Below are positions 26,290-34,037 of a stretch of 36,524 nt of DNA, one piece after another. The notes beneath the pieces are model-generated. The model was not told where the DNA came from. It did no database searches and saw only the letters and a program-made list of their open reading frames with translations. Each line of letters opens with the position of its first letter. Positions within the stretch are counted from its first letter, which is position 1. Made by a program: the position numbers and the translations under genes. Source of the stretch: Sphaerobacter sp. (GTDB taxonomy: Bacteria; Chloroflexota; Chloroflexia; Thermomicrobiales; Thermomicrobiaceae); assembly GCF_019683595.1 (NCBI RefSeq), contig NZ_JADGHZ010000019.1, positions 1 through 36,524 on the forward strand, given 5' to 3'.

Positions 26290-26456
26290 TCATACGTCAT
26301 GCGTCATACGTCATACGTGATGCGTGTTGCGTATTCCGTGTTGCGTTCCCCTCACCCCCGACCCCTCTCCCACAAGGGGAGAGGGGAGGAACACACAATA
26401 CGCAAAACGCGTCACGTATGACGCATGACGTATGACGTGTGACGCATCACGCATCA
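26290..26456. repeat. Symmetrical heptanucleotide palindrome with central hairpin
   Basis: The left arm (26290-26345) consists of eight consecutive 7-base units beginning TCATACG, TCATGCG, TCATACG, TCATACG, TGATGCG, TGTTGCG. The right arm (26401-26456) is eight units of the complementary pattern CGnnnnA (CGTATGA, CGCATGA, CGTATGA, and so on). The centre holds a perfect 10-bp hairpin CCCCTCTCCC (26362-26371) / GGGAGAGGGG (26377-26386). The whole can fold into one long imperfect stem. The last heptad, CGCATCA, supplies the stop codon of the glycosyltransferase. No flanking duplication is seen. Confidence 0.9.
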
Positions 26457-27764
26457 CGCCGACGCGATGACCGGATTTGCTGCGGCGAGGTGCTCGTAGA
26501 CCCCGAGCACTGCCGAGGTGATCGTCTGCCACGAGAAGTGGACGGCCGCCTGACGTGCACCGACCTGCATGCGGGATCGCAGATCGTGGTCGATCAGCAC
26601 GCGGCGCAGGGCCGCGGCCAGCGCGGCGGGGTCGGAGTGCGGGACGAGCAGGCCGGAGATGTCGTCCTCGATGGTGAACCGCAACCCGCCGACGCGGGAG
26701 GCCACGATCGGGGTGCCGCAGGCCATCGCCTCGACGGCCACCAGCCCGAACGACTCGTAGCGCGAAGGGACGGCGCAGACATCCACCGCGTTGTAGTAGA
26801 GCGGCAGCCGCTCGCGGGGCTGGGCGCCGTGAAAGAGGACGTAGTCCGAGAGGCCGAGCGCTTCGGCCCGGGCGGCCAGCCGTTGCAGGTCGGCGTCCAT
26901 CGTCGAGCCGTGGTCGTCGATCTGGATCAACCCGCCGACGAAGACGAGCCTGGGCGCTGGTCCCTCCCACTCATGGTCGTGGACGAGGCGCCGGAAGGCG
27001 TCGAAGAGGGTGTCGATCCCCTTCACCGGGTCGATGCGGCCGACGAAGAGGACGAGGGGACCATCCGGCAGGCCGAGACGGTGACGCGCGGCGTAGCCGT
27101 CCGCGGGGCGGAACCGCTCCAGGTCGACGCCCGGCGGAACGGTGTGGATGCGTGCCGGGTCCGCGCCGAGCCGGTGGATCATCTCTTCGCGCTCATCGGG
27201 GTTGGCCGAGATGATGGCATCGGCCAGGTCCACGAGACGGCGCTCCACCTGGAGACGGAGGGTGGTTTCGCGGTGCTCATCTTGAGCCACGGCGTTCTTC
27301 AGGTGGGCCAGCGTGTGGAACATCAAGACGAGCGGCGCGTCGATGTAGCGGCGAAGCAGGTGGCCGGCCCAGCCTGACAGCCAATAGTGGGCGTGGATGG
27401 CGTCGTAGCGGAGCCCCTCGCTGATGGCGAGGTAGGCGACGTCGCTCGCGAACTCCGGGAGATAGCAGAACAAGGAGTCCTTGTCGATTGGGTGAGGCGG
27501 GCCAGCCTCCACCTGGATCAGGCGCATACCCTCCATGATGGGCGTGATCTGCGGGGAGAGTCGATCCGTGCGCCGGGTATAGATGTCGACGGCAACGCCT
27601 CGTTCGACGAGGTGCCGGCTCAGCTCCCGCACGTAGACGTTCATGCCGCCCGCGTCTCGCCCGCCGAACATGGCGAAGGGAGACGTGTGGACCGAGATCA
27701 TCGCAACCCGCTCCACGTGCGGAGGCACGAAGAGCGGTGATGTGATTTGCTGTGCGCTTTGCAC
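26454..27764 (-). CDS. GT4 family glycosyltransferase (MshA/sucrose-phosphate-synthase-like)
   Basis: A 436-residue GT-B fold glycosyltransferase predicted to transfer a sugar from a nucleotide donor, acting in the cytosol. The N-terminal domain has VHTSPFAMFGGRDAGGMNVY and HAHYWLSGWAG. The C-terminal nucleotide-sugar domain has VLFVGRIDPVKGIDTL and the E-x7-E motif in YESFGLVAVEAMACGTPIVA. This combination is typical of the MshA / sucrose-phosphate synthase group, but the acceptor cannot be deduced. The start at 27764 leaves a 22-residue tail before VERVAMISVH; GTG or ATG codons closer to that core are possible. The stop codon and last bases come from the heptad repeat. The thioredoxin fusion gene begins about 200 bases further downstream on the same strand. 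Confidence 0.88.
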   Translation of the reverse strand: MQSAQQITSPLFVPPHVERVAMISVHTSPFAMFGGRDAGGMNVYVRELSRHLVERGVAVDIYTRRTDRLSPQITPIMEGMRLIQVEAGPPHPIDKDSLFCYLPEFASDVAYLAISEGLRYDAIHAHYWLSGWAGHLLRRYIDAPLVLMFHTLAHLKNAVAQDEHRETTLRLQVERRLVDLADAIISANPDEREEMIHRLGADPARIHTVPPGVDLERFRPADGYAARHRLGLPDGPLVLFVGRIDPVKGIDTLFDAFRRLVHDHEWEGPAPRLVFVGGLIQIDDHGSTMDADLQRLAARAEALGLSDYVLFHGAQPRERLPLYYNAVDVCAVPSRYESFGLVAVEAMACGTPIVASRVGGLRFTIEDDISGLLVPHSDPAALAAALRRVLIDHDLRSRMQVGARQAAVHFSWQTITSAVLGVYEHLAAANPVIASA

Positions 27765-28674
27765 CCGCGTGTACTACCTTCCCCCGGCCCCACTTGACCC
27801 ATGATGCTGGCCGACCTGGCCGCCCGGACCCACGTCATAAATCCCGGACAGCTTCGCAGTGCCGTCCTCGCGCGCTCCCACGCTGCGGCGTGTCATCACC
27901 GCAGAGCGACCCGAGCCTCGTAAGTCGGCACTGCTAGCATACAACGTCGCGACAAGTCGGCGCATTCCCGCCCCGGTGTGGACCGGTGGGGCGCTTAGGA
28001 CGCGCCCTGGGCGGGAGGTCAATGGGTCGAACGAGTGCAGGCGGTTCACATGTGGTGGGTGAGCGGTACGAGCGTGTGCCTGGGGCTGATGGAGTGTGCC
28101 GAATTCGAGGGGTGTATGGGGGCTGCGCGTGCCCGGTGGTACTGGAGTTTGACGAGTTCGTTGGATGTTCGCTGCTCGGCGCGTGCGCGGGGCTGAAGCC
28201 GCCGGGCTGACAAGGAAAGCCGGCTCATGCCGGCTGGAGCGACGCAGGACTGGCGCCTCGGCATGATGGACTCCGCCGCTCGGCACGGTCCACGACGCGG
28301 GGATCCTCACGCCACCAACCCCCGGGCACGGGCCGCGCCCGTACACTCCAACACCTCGTCAAACTGGGCCACCCCCTGGGCGCGTGCCCCCGCACGGGGA
28401 TCCGTTCACGACCCATCGCGGAGACGGTCGGGGTCGCACGAGACCGTTGAGGCGGGCTCGGGACGAAGCGGCAGGCAGACGGGAGGATGTCGGCAATTGC
28501 GGGGGAAGCCGCGCATCTCTCGGCACGGATTTGCCTGTGGGTAGCCCCGCTGTTTGTGTGGCGGATGTCTCAGCGCGTTGAGCCGGCATCGGTTGTCAGC
28601 CGCCGGGAACCGGGTGGCGAGGATGTCGGGGAGGCATCCGGGCGCTCCGGCTCCCGACGGTCGCAGCTCGACAC
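27765..28674. other. Gene-poor 0.9-kb region with hairpins
   Basis: 910 bases between the glycosyltransferase start and the hpf end with no recognisable protein. Short frames on both strands are low-complexity and share no family features. A hairpin AGCCGGC/GCCGGCT (28218-28235, TCAT loop) follows GGGGCTGAAGCC and looks like part of a dispersed repeat. A second stem CCCCGGT / ACCGG(GT)GGGG surrounds 27970-27990. No clean promoter, tRNA or terminator was found. Confidence 0.5.
28218..28235. repeat. REP-like hairpin
   Basis: AGCCGGC (28218-28224) and GCCGGCT (28229-28235) form a 7-bp perfect stem with a TCAT loop. Just upstream, GGCTGAAGCC (about 28191-28200) is another short palindrome. The pair resembles dispersed extragenic palindromes; copy number is unknown. 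Confidence 0.45.
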
Positions 28675-29256
28675 TTATGCGAGGTCGGGCTGGATGACCC
28701 CGTAGAGCCCGTCACGGCGACGGTAGAGCACGTTGATCTCAGCCAGATCGGGGTTGAAGAAGACGAAGAAGTCGTGGCCGAGGAGCTCCATCTGTTCGAT
28801 GGCCTCTTCCTCGCTCATCGGCTGAATCTTGAAGCGCTTGCGCCGCACCAGCAGTTCGGTCGGGGTCTCTTCTTCGTCAGCGACGTCGAGGCCGTCAAGC
28901 GTGCCGGCTGGGAGCAACTCACCGGCTTCGGCTGCCATCTGGGCCTGGCGGCGGCGGTAGAAGACGCGCTTGTCACGGAAACGGCGGATCTGTCGCTCCA
29001 TGCGCTCGATGGCGAGGTCGATGGCGACGTGGATGTCGCGGTTCTTCTCCTCGGTGCGGAGGATGGCGTCCTTGGTGGCGATCGTGAACTGGGCCACCAT
29101 CTGCTCACCGCCGGTGCGGTTCCGCTCCGAGCGGATCTCGAACTTGGCGTCGGTCACTTTCTGGTCGATCTTGTCGAGGCGTTGCAGGCGGGTTTGGATA
29201 TATTCCTGGAGGGCGTCGGTGAGGCGTAGGTTCCGGGATTTGATCTGGACGTCCAC
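28675..29256 (-). CDS. hpf: Ribosome hibernation promoting factor, long form
   Basis: A 193-residue long HPF that binds the 30S subunit and dimerises ribosomes into inactive 100S particles in stress or stationary phase. The N-terminal S30AE domain (1-105) starts VQIKSRNLRLTDALQEYIQ, with EKNRDIHVAIDLAIERMERQIRR. A charged, variable linker follows. The C-terminal dimerisation domain (about 135-190) has RRKRFKIQPMSEEEAIEQMELL, split here around SEEEA, and HDFFVFFNPD..NVLYRRRDG.YGVI. GTG 29256 is chosen because AAGGAGG lies seven bases upstream and the family homology begins there. The open frame reaches back through the tRNA gene, which rules out the upstream starts. It lies 75 bases downstream of tRNA-Arg on the same strand. 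Confidence 0.95.
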   Translation of the reverse strand: MDVQIKSRNLRLTDALQEYIQTRLQRLDKIDQKVTDAKFEIRSERNRTGGEQMVAQFTIATKDAILRTEEKNRDIHVAIDLAIERMERQIRRFRDKRVFYRRRQAQMAAEAGELLPAGTLDGLDVADEEETPTELLVRRKRFKIQPMSEEEAIEQMELLGHDFFVFFNPDLAEINVLYRRRDGLYGVIQPDLA

Positions 29257-29289
29257 GGCGGCCTCCTTCGCGGTTCCGCTCGAGCCGTT

Positions 29290-29320
29290 GGCCGGTGCAG
29301 CAGGTCCTGCTCCACCGGCC
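29290..29320 (-). other. Strong hairpin between tRNA-Arg and hpf
   Basis: GGCCGGTG (29290-29297) pairs with CACCGGCC (29313-29320), and the enclosed part (GCAGG/CCTGC around one or two bases) continues the stem. It lies 11 bases past the tRNA 3' end and 34 bases before the hpf start. No U-run follows. It could be a processing or mRNA-stability structure. Confidence 0.6.
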
Positions 29321-29330
29321 TGATGCACGG

Positions 29331-29404
29331 CGCCCGCGGAGGGACTCGAACCCCCGACCACAGGGCTTAGGACGCCCCGGCTCTATCCGCTGAGCTACGC
29401 GGGC
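29331..29404 (-). tRNA. tRNA-Arg (anticodon CCT)
   Basis: The cloverleaf can be read by hand on the - strand. Acceptor GCCCGCG pairs with CGCGGGC. The D-arm is GCTC AGCGGATA GAGC. The anticodon stem GGGGC/GCCCT has loop GTCCTAA, giving anticodon CCT, which reads AGG. The T-arm is GGGGG TTCGAGT CCCTC. The discriminator base is G, and the CCA end is not encoded (CCG follows). Base 32 is G, which is unusual. The variable loop is six bases. Confidence 0.95.
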
Positions 29405-29429
29405 ACGGCCACGCCGCGACGCGGACTAC

Positions 29430-29459
29430 ATTGTAAGTTTACCCGCTTGCAGCCGTCCT
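29430..29459 (-). promoter_or_regulatory. Promoter of tRNA-Arg (and hpf)
   Basis: TACAAT (29435-29430) is a good -10 about 26 bases before the tRNA. The best -35 is AGGACG (29459-29454) with an 18-base spacer and three matches. It probably serves the tRNA and may read on into hpf. Confidence 0.5.
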
Positions 29460-29514
29460 TTCCAGCGGGGGCCACGCTGCCGTTCCCGTCACAGGTGCCC
29501 CTCAACTCCGCCAC

Positions 29515-29544
29515 TTGACACCTGCTCTGACACGCTACTAGAAT
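29515..29544 (+). promoter_or_regulatory. Promoter of the peptide/solute importer operon
   Basis: TTGACA (29515-29520) is perfect. After an 18-base spacer comes TAGAAT (29539-29544). Transcription would begin near 29551 and leave a leader of about 230 bases before the binding-protein ATG. The rest of 29405-29780 shows no gene. Confidence 0.7.
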
Positions 29545-29780
29545 GGGCACTATTCGCGGAACGCGCATGTCACTGCCTCGTTTTCGCATGCTTCTTCAGC
29601 ACAAGCTGGCTGTCTGGTGGAATGCGGTTCGTGCGACGCAGATCGGGTAGATGGGCTGTGTGAGGAGGTGGACCCACGCTCGAAGCGATCGAACCGCTGC
29701 TTGCACCGCCCGGGCGCGAGTATCGGGTGTGCCTCCAGCGAGCATCGTGGCGTCGAACTAGCTGAGGAGGAGATCGTTCC

Positions 29781-31646
29781 ATGCGTAGCCGCGACGTCGA
29801 CGAGTTGTTTGCGGAGATCCGGGCCGGTCGACTCAATCGCCGCGAGGTGCTCAGGCGTGGTGCCGCACTCGGTCTTGGCGCGCCGGTGCTGGCGTCGCTC
29901 CTTGCCGCTTGCGGAGGCGGGGGCGGGGGTACGAGCGAAACGGCGGTGCCCACCACCGGTGGAGGTGCGGCCCAGCAGACCCCGAGCGGGAGCCCTGGTA
30001 CCGCACCGGCCGGCCAGCGTGGGCAGGGTGGCCTGCTGAAGCTCCTTTGGTGGCAAGCTCCGACGATCCTCAACCCTCATCTGGCGCAGGGCACGAAGGA
30101 CTTCGATGCCGCCGCGGTGGTGCTTGAGCCGCTGGCTGACATCGACATCAACGCCCAGTTGGTGCCCAAGCTGGCTGCCGAGATCCCCAGTCTCGAGAAC
30201 GGGGGTGTCGCGGAAGATGGGCTGAGCGTGACCTGGCGGCTCAAGGAAGGGGTCGTCTGGTCGGACGGCGAGCCGTTCACCTCCGCCGACGTGAAGTTCA
30301 CGTACGACTACGTCATCAACGAGCAAACGACCGCAACCACGGTGAGCTACTACCGGGGTATCGAGTCGATCGAGACCCCCGACGACTACACGGTGGTGAT
30401 CCACTTCACCGATCCGACGCCGGGCTGGTTCAACGTCTTCGTCGGCCCCTATGGGATGATCCTTCCGGAACACGTTCTTCGCGACTACGTCGGGGAAGAG
30501 GCGCGAAACGCTCCGTTCAACCTGATGCCGATCGGCACCGGGCCCTTCAAGGTCGACGAATTCCGCCCGGGCGACGTCGTCCTCTACTCCGTGAACGACA
30601 ACTACCGCGAGGAGGGGAAGCCATTCTTCGCTCAGGTGGAGTTGAAGGGTGGCGGCGACGCGACCAGCGCGGCCCGCGCCGCGATCCAGACAGGCGAAGT
30701 GGACTTTGCCTGGAACCTGCAAGTGCAGGAGCAGGTGCTGGCGTCGCTGGAGGCGGAAGGCGAGGGTATCGCGTCGGTGACGCCCGGCAACAGCGTCGAG
30801 CGAATCTTGGTCAACCTGTCCGACCCACGGACCGAGGTCAACGGTGAGCGCTCCCACCTGGGCACGCCCCACCCGTGGCAGTCGGACCTTGCCGTGCGCC
30901 AGGCGTACGCGCTGGCCGTGCAGCGGGACGTGATCGCCGAGCAGCTCTACGGGCGCGGTGGGGAAGCGACCCCCAACGTCCTCGTCGCGCCGCCGAAGTT
31001 CGTCTCCCAGAACACGTCGTGGCGGTTTGACCTGGAGGAAGCCGGACGCCTGCTCGACGAGGCGGGATGGGTACGGGGACCGGACGGCATCCGCGCTAAG
31101 GACGGCGTCCGGATGGAGATCGTCTACCAGACGACGGTGAACCCGGTGCGTCAGCAGACACAGGAGATCGTCAAGGCTGCGTTCGAGCAGCTTGGCATCT
31201 CCGTGCAGCTCAAGTCGATCGAGTCGGGCGTCTTCTTCTCGTCCGAAGCCGGCAATCCGGATACCGCAGCGCACTTCTACGCCGACCTGGAGATGTTCAC
31301 CAACAACCCCAGTTCGCCGTATCCCCTCGATTACATGGCGTCGTGGTGGGGTGACCCGAGCAACATCGCCCAGAAGGACAACAACTGGTCCGGCAACAAT
31401 TACGAGCGCTGGCAGAACGACGAGTACGACCAGCTCTACCAGCAGGCCAACACCGAGCTTGACGAACAGCGCCAGGTCGAGCTCATCACGCGTATGAATG
31501 AACTCGTCGTCACCGACGTGGCGTCTATCCCGCTGGTCCAGCGCAACAACGTTCAGGGGCAGGCCAAGAATCTGTCCGGTCTGGAACTGTCACCCTGGAC
31601 GTCGAACTTGTGGAACATCGCGAACTGGGTGCGCACCGAGGGGTGA
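29781..31646 (+). CDS. Family-5 ABC solute-binding lipoprotein, Tat-type signal
   Basis: A 621-residue extracytoplasmic binding protein of the peptide/nickel (SBP_bac_5) class. The N-terminus has a cytosolic lead of about 19 residues, a twin-arginine-like motif NRREVLRRG (Arg20, Arg21), a hydrophobic core and lipobox LAAC (Cys44). A Gly/Thr/Pro linker follows. The mature domain has WWQAPTILNPHLAQGT, TWRLKEGVVWSDGEPFTSADV (split around WSDG), the typical GTGPFKVDEFRPGDVVLY and, late, ASIPLVQRNNVQG. Export as a folded lipoprotein through Tat is therefore plausible. ATG 29781 has GAGGAGGAG upstream. Two permeases follow after 342 bases. The substrate (peptide, sugar or other) cannot be read from sequence. 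Confidence 0.92.
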   Translation: MRSRDVDELFAEIRAGRLNRREVLRRGAALGLGAPVLASLLAACGGGGGGTSETAVPTTGGGAAQQTPSGSPGTAPAGQRGQGGLLKLLWWQAPTILNPHLAQGTKDFDAAAVVLEPLADIDINAQLVPKLAAEIPSLENGGVAEDGLSVTWRLKEGVVWSDGEPFTSADVKFTYDYVINEQTTATTVSYYRGIESIETPDDYTVVIHFTDPTPGWFNVFVGPYGMILPEHVLRDYVGEEARNAPFNLMPIGTGPFKVDEFRPGDVVLYSVNDNYREEGKPFFAQVELKGGGDATSAARAAIQTGEVDFAWNLQVQEQVLASLEAEGEGIASVTPGNSVERILVNLSDPRTEVNGERSHLGTPHPWQSDLAVRQAYALAVQRDVIAEQLYGRGGEATPNVLVAPPKFVSQNTSWRFDLEEAGRLLDEAGWVRGPDGIRAKDGVRMEIVYQTTVNPVRQQTQEIVKAAFEQLGISVQLKSIESGVFFSSEAGNPDTAAHFYADLEMFTNNPSSPYPLDYMASWWGDPSNIAQKDNNWSGNNYERWQNDEYDQLYQQANTELDEQRQVELITRMNELVVTDVASIPLVQRNNVQGQAKNLSGLELSPWTSNLWNIANWVRTEG

Positions 31647-31988
31647 GCGAGCGGTTCCGGCAGCAGCGATCGGCTCCGGTTCGCCCGGCCGGGCGGAGCG
31701 ATCGCGGGCCACGTAGTGCGCGTCCCGGCCAACCCGTGGCGACCCCGTCGTACGCGCTCGACGAAACTGAACCGGCATGTGAGTAGACGAGAAGCCCGTA
31801 ATCCGCTATCCTGAACAGCGACGTTTTCAGTGGAACCTGTTCTACGGTCTGTGCTTGGTGCCGATGTGGCCCGGCCGCGTAGAAATTGACGATTAATGCG
31901 GTGTCCAGGGCGTCGGCCTGTGTGGCTGGGTTGAGCCGCTGAGCGGCGGTTCCTGTGGCAAGAGGGCGGAGCAGGAGAAGCAAGCTCG
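31647..31988. other. Intergenic region, binding protein / permeases
   Basis: 342 bases with no gene. CGCCCGGCCGGGCG (about 31683-31696) is a perfect 14-bp palindrome but no terminator. A possible second promoter, TAGACG (31784-31789) with a 17-base spacer and TATCCT (31807-31812), would start the permease genes separately; it is weak. GGAGAAG near 31974 is the ribosome site of the permease. Confidence 0.45.
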
Positions 31989-32948
31989 ATGACGAGGTAC
32001 ATTATTCGCCGGCTTATTATCGCGGTCCCGACCCTGATCGCGATCAGTATGGTGGTGTTCACGATCCTGGCGTTGGCGCCGGGTGACCCCTTGTCGGAGT
32101 TCGCCAACAACCCCGCCGTCCCACCCCAAGTGCGGCAGAACATCCGAAAGAATCTGGGGCTCGATGATCCCATCCCGGTGCGCTACGCGAAGTGGTTCCG
32201 TCAGGTCGTGCAGGGTGATTTCGGCTACTCATTCCGCAGTCGCTCGCCGGTGCTCGATCTGATCAAGATGCGGCTGCCGACAACCCTGTATGTGATCGGG
32301 ACGGCTTACCTGATCTCGGTCCTCGTCGCGATCCCGATCGGCGTACTGTCGGCGGTGAAGCAGTACTCCATCTTCGACAACGTGGCGACCACCATCGCCT
32401 TCATCGGCTTCTCGCTCCCCACGTTCTTCACCGGCTTGCTGCTGATCATCATCTTCAGCGTGAAGCTCGGCTGGTTACCGTCCATTTATCGCTCGACTAT
32501 CAACACGCCAGGCCTTCTCGGCGTATGGGAACGCATTGAACAGGCCATCATGCCGATCGCGGTGCTGGCCCTCTTCGAGGCGGCGTCGCTGATGCGCTAC
32601 GTGCGCGCCTCGATGCTGGAGACGATTCACCTGGACTACGTGCGGACCGCGCGGGCGAAGGGGCTGCCGGGGCGGGCAGTCATCACGCGACATGCGATGC
32701 GGAACGCCCTGATCCCGGTCGTGACCATCATCGCGCTGGGCGTGCCGGCCGTGTTCACCGGCGCGGTCGTGACCGAGCAGATCTTCCGGGTGCCGGGGAT
32801 CGGTTCACTGTTGATTACCGCGATTTACGACAGTGACACGCCGGTGGTGATGGCGATCACGTTCATCTTCGCCGTGCTGATCGTCGTATTCAACCTGATC
32901 GCAGACGTTATCTACGGGGTCCTCGACCCGCGGATCAAGTACTCATAG
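31989..32948 (+). CDS. ABC permease, DppB/OppB type
   Basis: A 319-residue inner-membrane subunit of a peptide/nickel-type importer. It starts MTRYIIRRLIIAVPTLIAIS, the family's first membrane helix. It has the N-terminal periplasmic loop with NLGLDDPIPVRYAKWF and GDFGYSFRS, five further helices, and the ATPase-coupling loop DYVRTARAKGLPGRAVITRHAMRNALIP, split here around AKGLP (about 215-242). It ends VLDPRIKYS, typical of DppB. It forms a heterodimer with the next gene. The 33-base gap indicates one operon. No DppD/DppF ATPase follows, so the motor subunits must be encoded elsewhere. Confidence 0.94.
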   Translation: MTRYIIRRLIIAVPTLIAISMVVFTILALAPGDPLSEFANNPAVPPQVRQNIRKNLGLDDPIPVRYAKWFRQVVQGDFGYSFRSRSPVLDLIKMRLPTTLYVIGTAYLISVLVAIPIGVLSAVKQYSIFDNVATTIAFIGFSLPTFFTGLLLIIIFSVKLGWLPSIYRSTINTPGLLGVWERIEQAIMPIAVLALFEAASLMRYVRASMLETIHLDYVRTARAKGLPGRAVITRHAMRNALIPVVTIIALGVPAVFTGAVVTEQIFRVPGIGSLLITAIYDSDTPVVMAITFIFAVLIVVFNLIADVIYGVLDPRIKYS

Positions 32949-32981
32949 GCGCGGTGCGCCGCTTCGAGGAGGCAGAGAGCA

Positions 32982-33941
32982 ATGTCTGAGGTTACGGAGT
33001 CCAGCGTGCAGGCGTCAACCAGGGCCGACACGCTCGCAGAGGTGGGGGCGCTGGCGGCGAAGAAGCCGCGTTCACTCTGGAGTAACGCCTGGCGACAGTA
33101 CCGTCGCCACAAGCTGGCGCTCGCCGGCACCTTCGTCCTCTTCTTCTTCATCGTGGCCACGATTGTGGGGCCGATGCTGTGGGACCAGAGCCCCACCGCC
33201 ATCGACGTGGTCAACGCGATGCAGGGGCCGTCGTTGCAACACCCCATGGGGACCGACACCCTGGGCCACGACGTCTTCGCACGCATCCTGTGGGGCGGAC
33301 GGGTGTCGATCTCGGTGGGGGTCGTGGCGATGCTTGTGTCGATCTTCCTCGGCACGCTCATCGGGGCGATCTCCGGCTACTTCGGGCGCTTCATTGACTC
33401 GACGCTGATGCGCCTGACGGACCTCTTCCTGGCGCTGCCGACCCTCCCGCTTCTGCTGCTGGTGATTTACCTCTTCCGGGACCCGATGCAGAAGACGTTC
33501 GGGATCCTCATCGGGATGTTCATCCTGATCGTGGGCATCATTGGTGTCCTGTCGTGGATGCCGGTCGCGCGGTTGGTGCGCGCGGAGTTCCTGTCGCTCA
33601 AGGAGAAGGAATTCATCGAGGCCGCGCGCTGTATGGGGGCGGGAACCGCCAGCATCATCTTCCGGCATATCCTGCCCAACGCGCTTAGCCCGGTGATCGT
33701 GGCGGCGACGCTGGGCGTCGGCTCGGCGATCATCACCGAGTCGACCCTCTCCTTCCTCGGTCTGGGCTTCCCGCCGGACACGCCGACGTGGGGCCGGCTG
33801 CTCTACGAGGGGCAGGAGTATATCCAGATCGCGCCCTACCTCGTGCTCTTCCCCGGGTTGGTCATCTTCCTCTCGGTCCTCAGCATCAACTACATCGGGG
33901 ACGGGCTGCGCGACGCGATCGATCCCCAGCACACGCTCTAG
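32982..33941 (+). CDS. ABC permease, DppC/OppC type
   Basis: A 319-residue partner permease. A soluble N-terminal tail of about 45 residues precedes the first helix (LALAGTFVLFFFIVATIVG). Then comes the family signature HPMGTDTLGHDVFARILWGGRVS, here split at LGHDV (about 87-108). It has five further helices, the coupling loop EFIEAARCMGAGTASIIFRH (about 210-229), LGLGFPPDTPTWGRLL, and the end GDGLRDAIDPQHTL. ATG 32982 has GAGGAGG upstream. It is the last gene of the operon. The following thrC has its own -10 and leader. Confidence 0.94.
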   Translation: MSEVTESSVQASTRADTLAEVGALAAKKPRSLWSNAWRQYRRHKLALAGTFVLFFFIVATIVGPMLWDQSPTAIDVVNAMQGPSLQHPMGTDTLGHDVFARILWGGRVSISVGVVAMLVSIFLGTLIGAISGYFGRFIDSTLMRLTDLFLALPTLPLLLLVIYLFRDPMQKTFGILIGMFILIVGIIGVLSWMPVARLVRAEFLSLKEKEFIEAARCMGAGTASIIFRHILPNALSPVIVAATLGVGSAIITESTLSFLGLGFPPDTPTWGRLLYEGQEYIQIAPYLVLFPGLVIFLSVLSINYIGDGLRDAIDPQHTL

Positions 33942-33956
33942 CCGCACGGGACGCGG

Positions 33957-33962
33957 TACAAT
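33957..33962 (+). promoter_or_regulatory. Possible -10 of thrC-thrB
   Basis: TACAAT lies just after the permease stop. No good -35 is seen at 16-18 bases. Transcription would begin about 33969, exactly at the base of the hairpin 33969-34004. Confidence 0.4.
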
Positions 33963-33968
33963 GGTATC

Positions 33969-34004
33969 GAGCGCGGCACAGGCGTTCCGCCTGTGCCGTC
34001 GCTC
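33969..34004 (+). repeat. Very stable hairpin in the thrC leader
   Basis: GGCACAGGCG (33975-33984) pairs perfectly with CGCCTGTGCC (33988-33997) around a TTC loop. The stem is extended by GAGCGC / G-(T)-CGCTC to 16 pairs with one bulge. It is followed by CTGTAAGC, so it is not an intrinsic terminator. The thrC ribosome site begins about 20 bases later. It may protect the 5' end or be a dispersed palindrome. Confidence 0.7.
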
Positions 34005-34037
34005 TGTAAGCACGGGGGAGCGAGAGGGGACTGCGAG

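Noticed and set aside
26290-26456. CRISPR-like array
   Set aside because: Units are 7 bases with no unique spacers and are arranged as a palindrome; no cas genes nearby.
29257-29361. N-terminal extension of hpf
   Set aside because: It would overlap the tRNA gene, and the HPF fold begins at the GTG 29256 with a strong ribosome site.
29550-31274. 574-codon frame on the - strand over the binding protein
   Set aside because: Antisense to a clear lipoprotein gene; no start signal or homology.
31683-31696. Terminator after the binding-protein gene
   Set aside because: The CGCCCGGCCGGGCG palindrome has no loop and no T-run.
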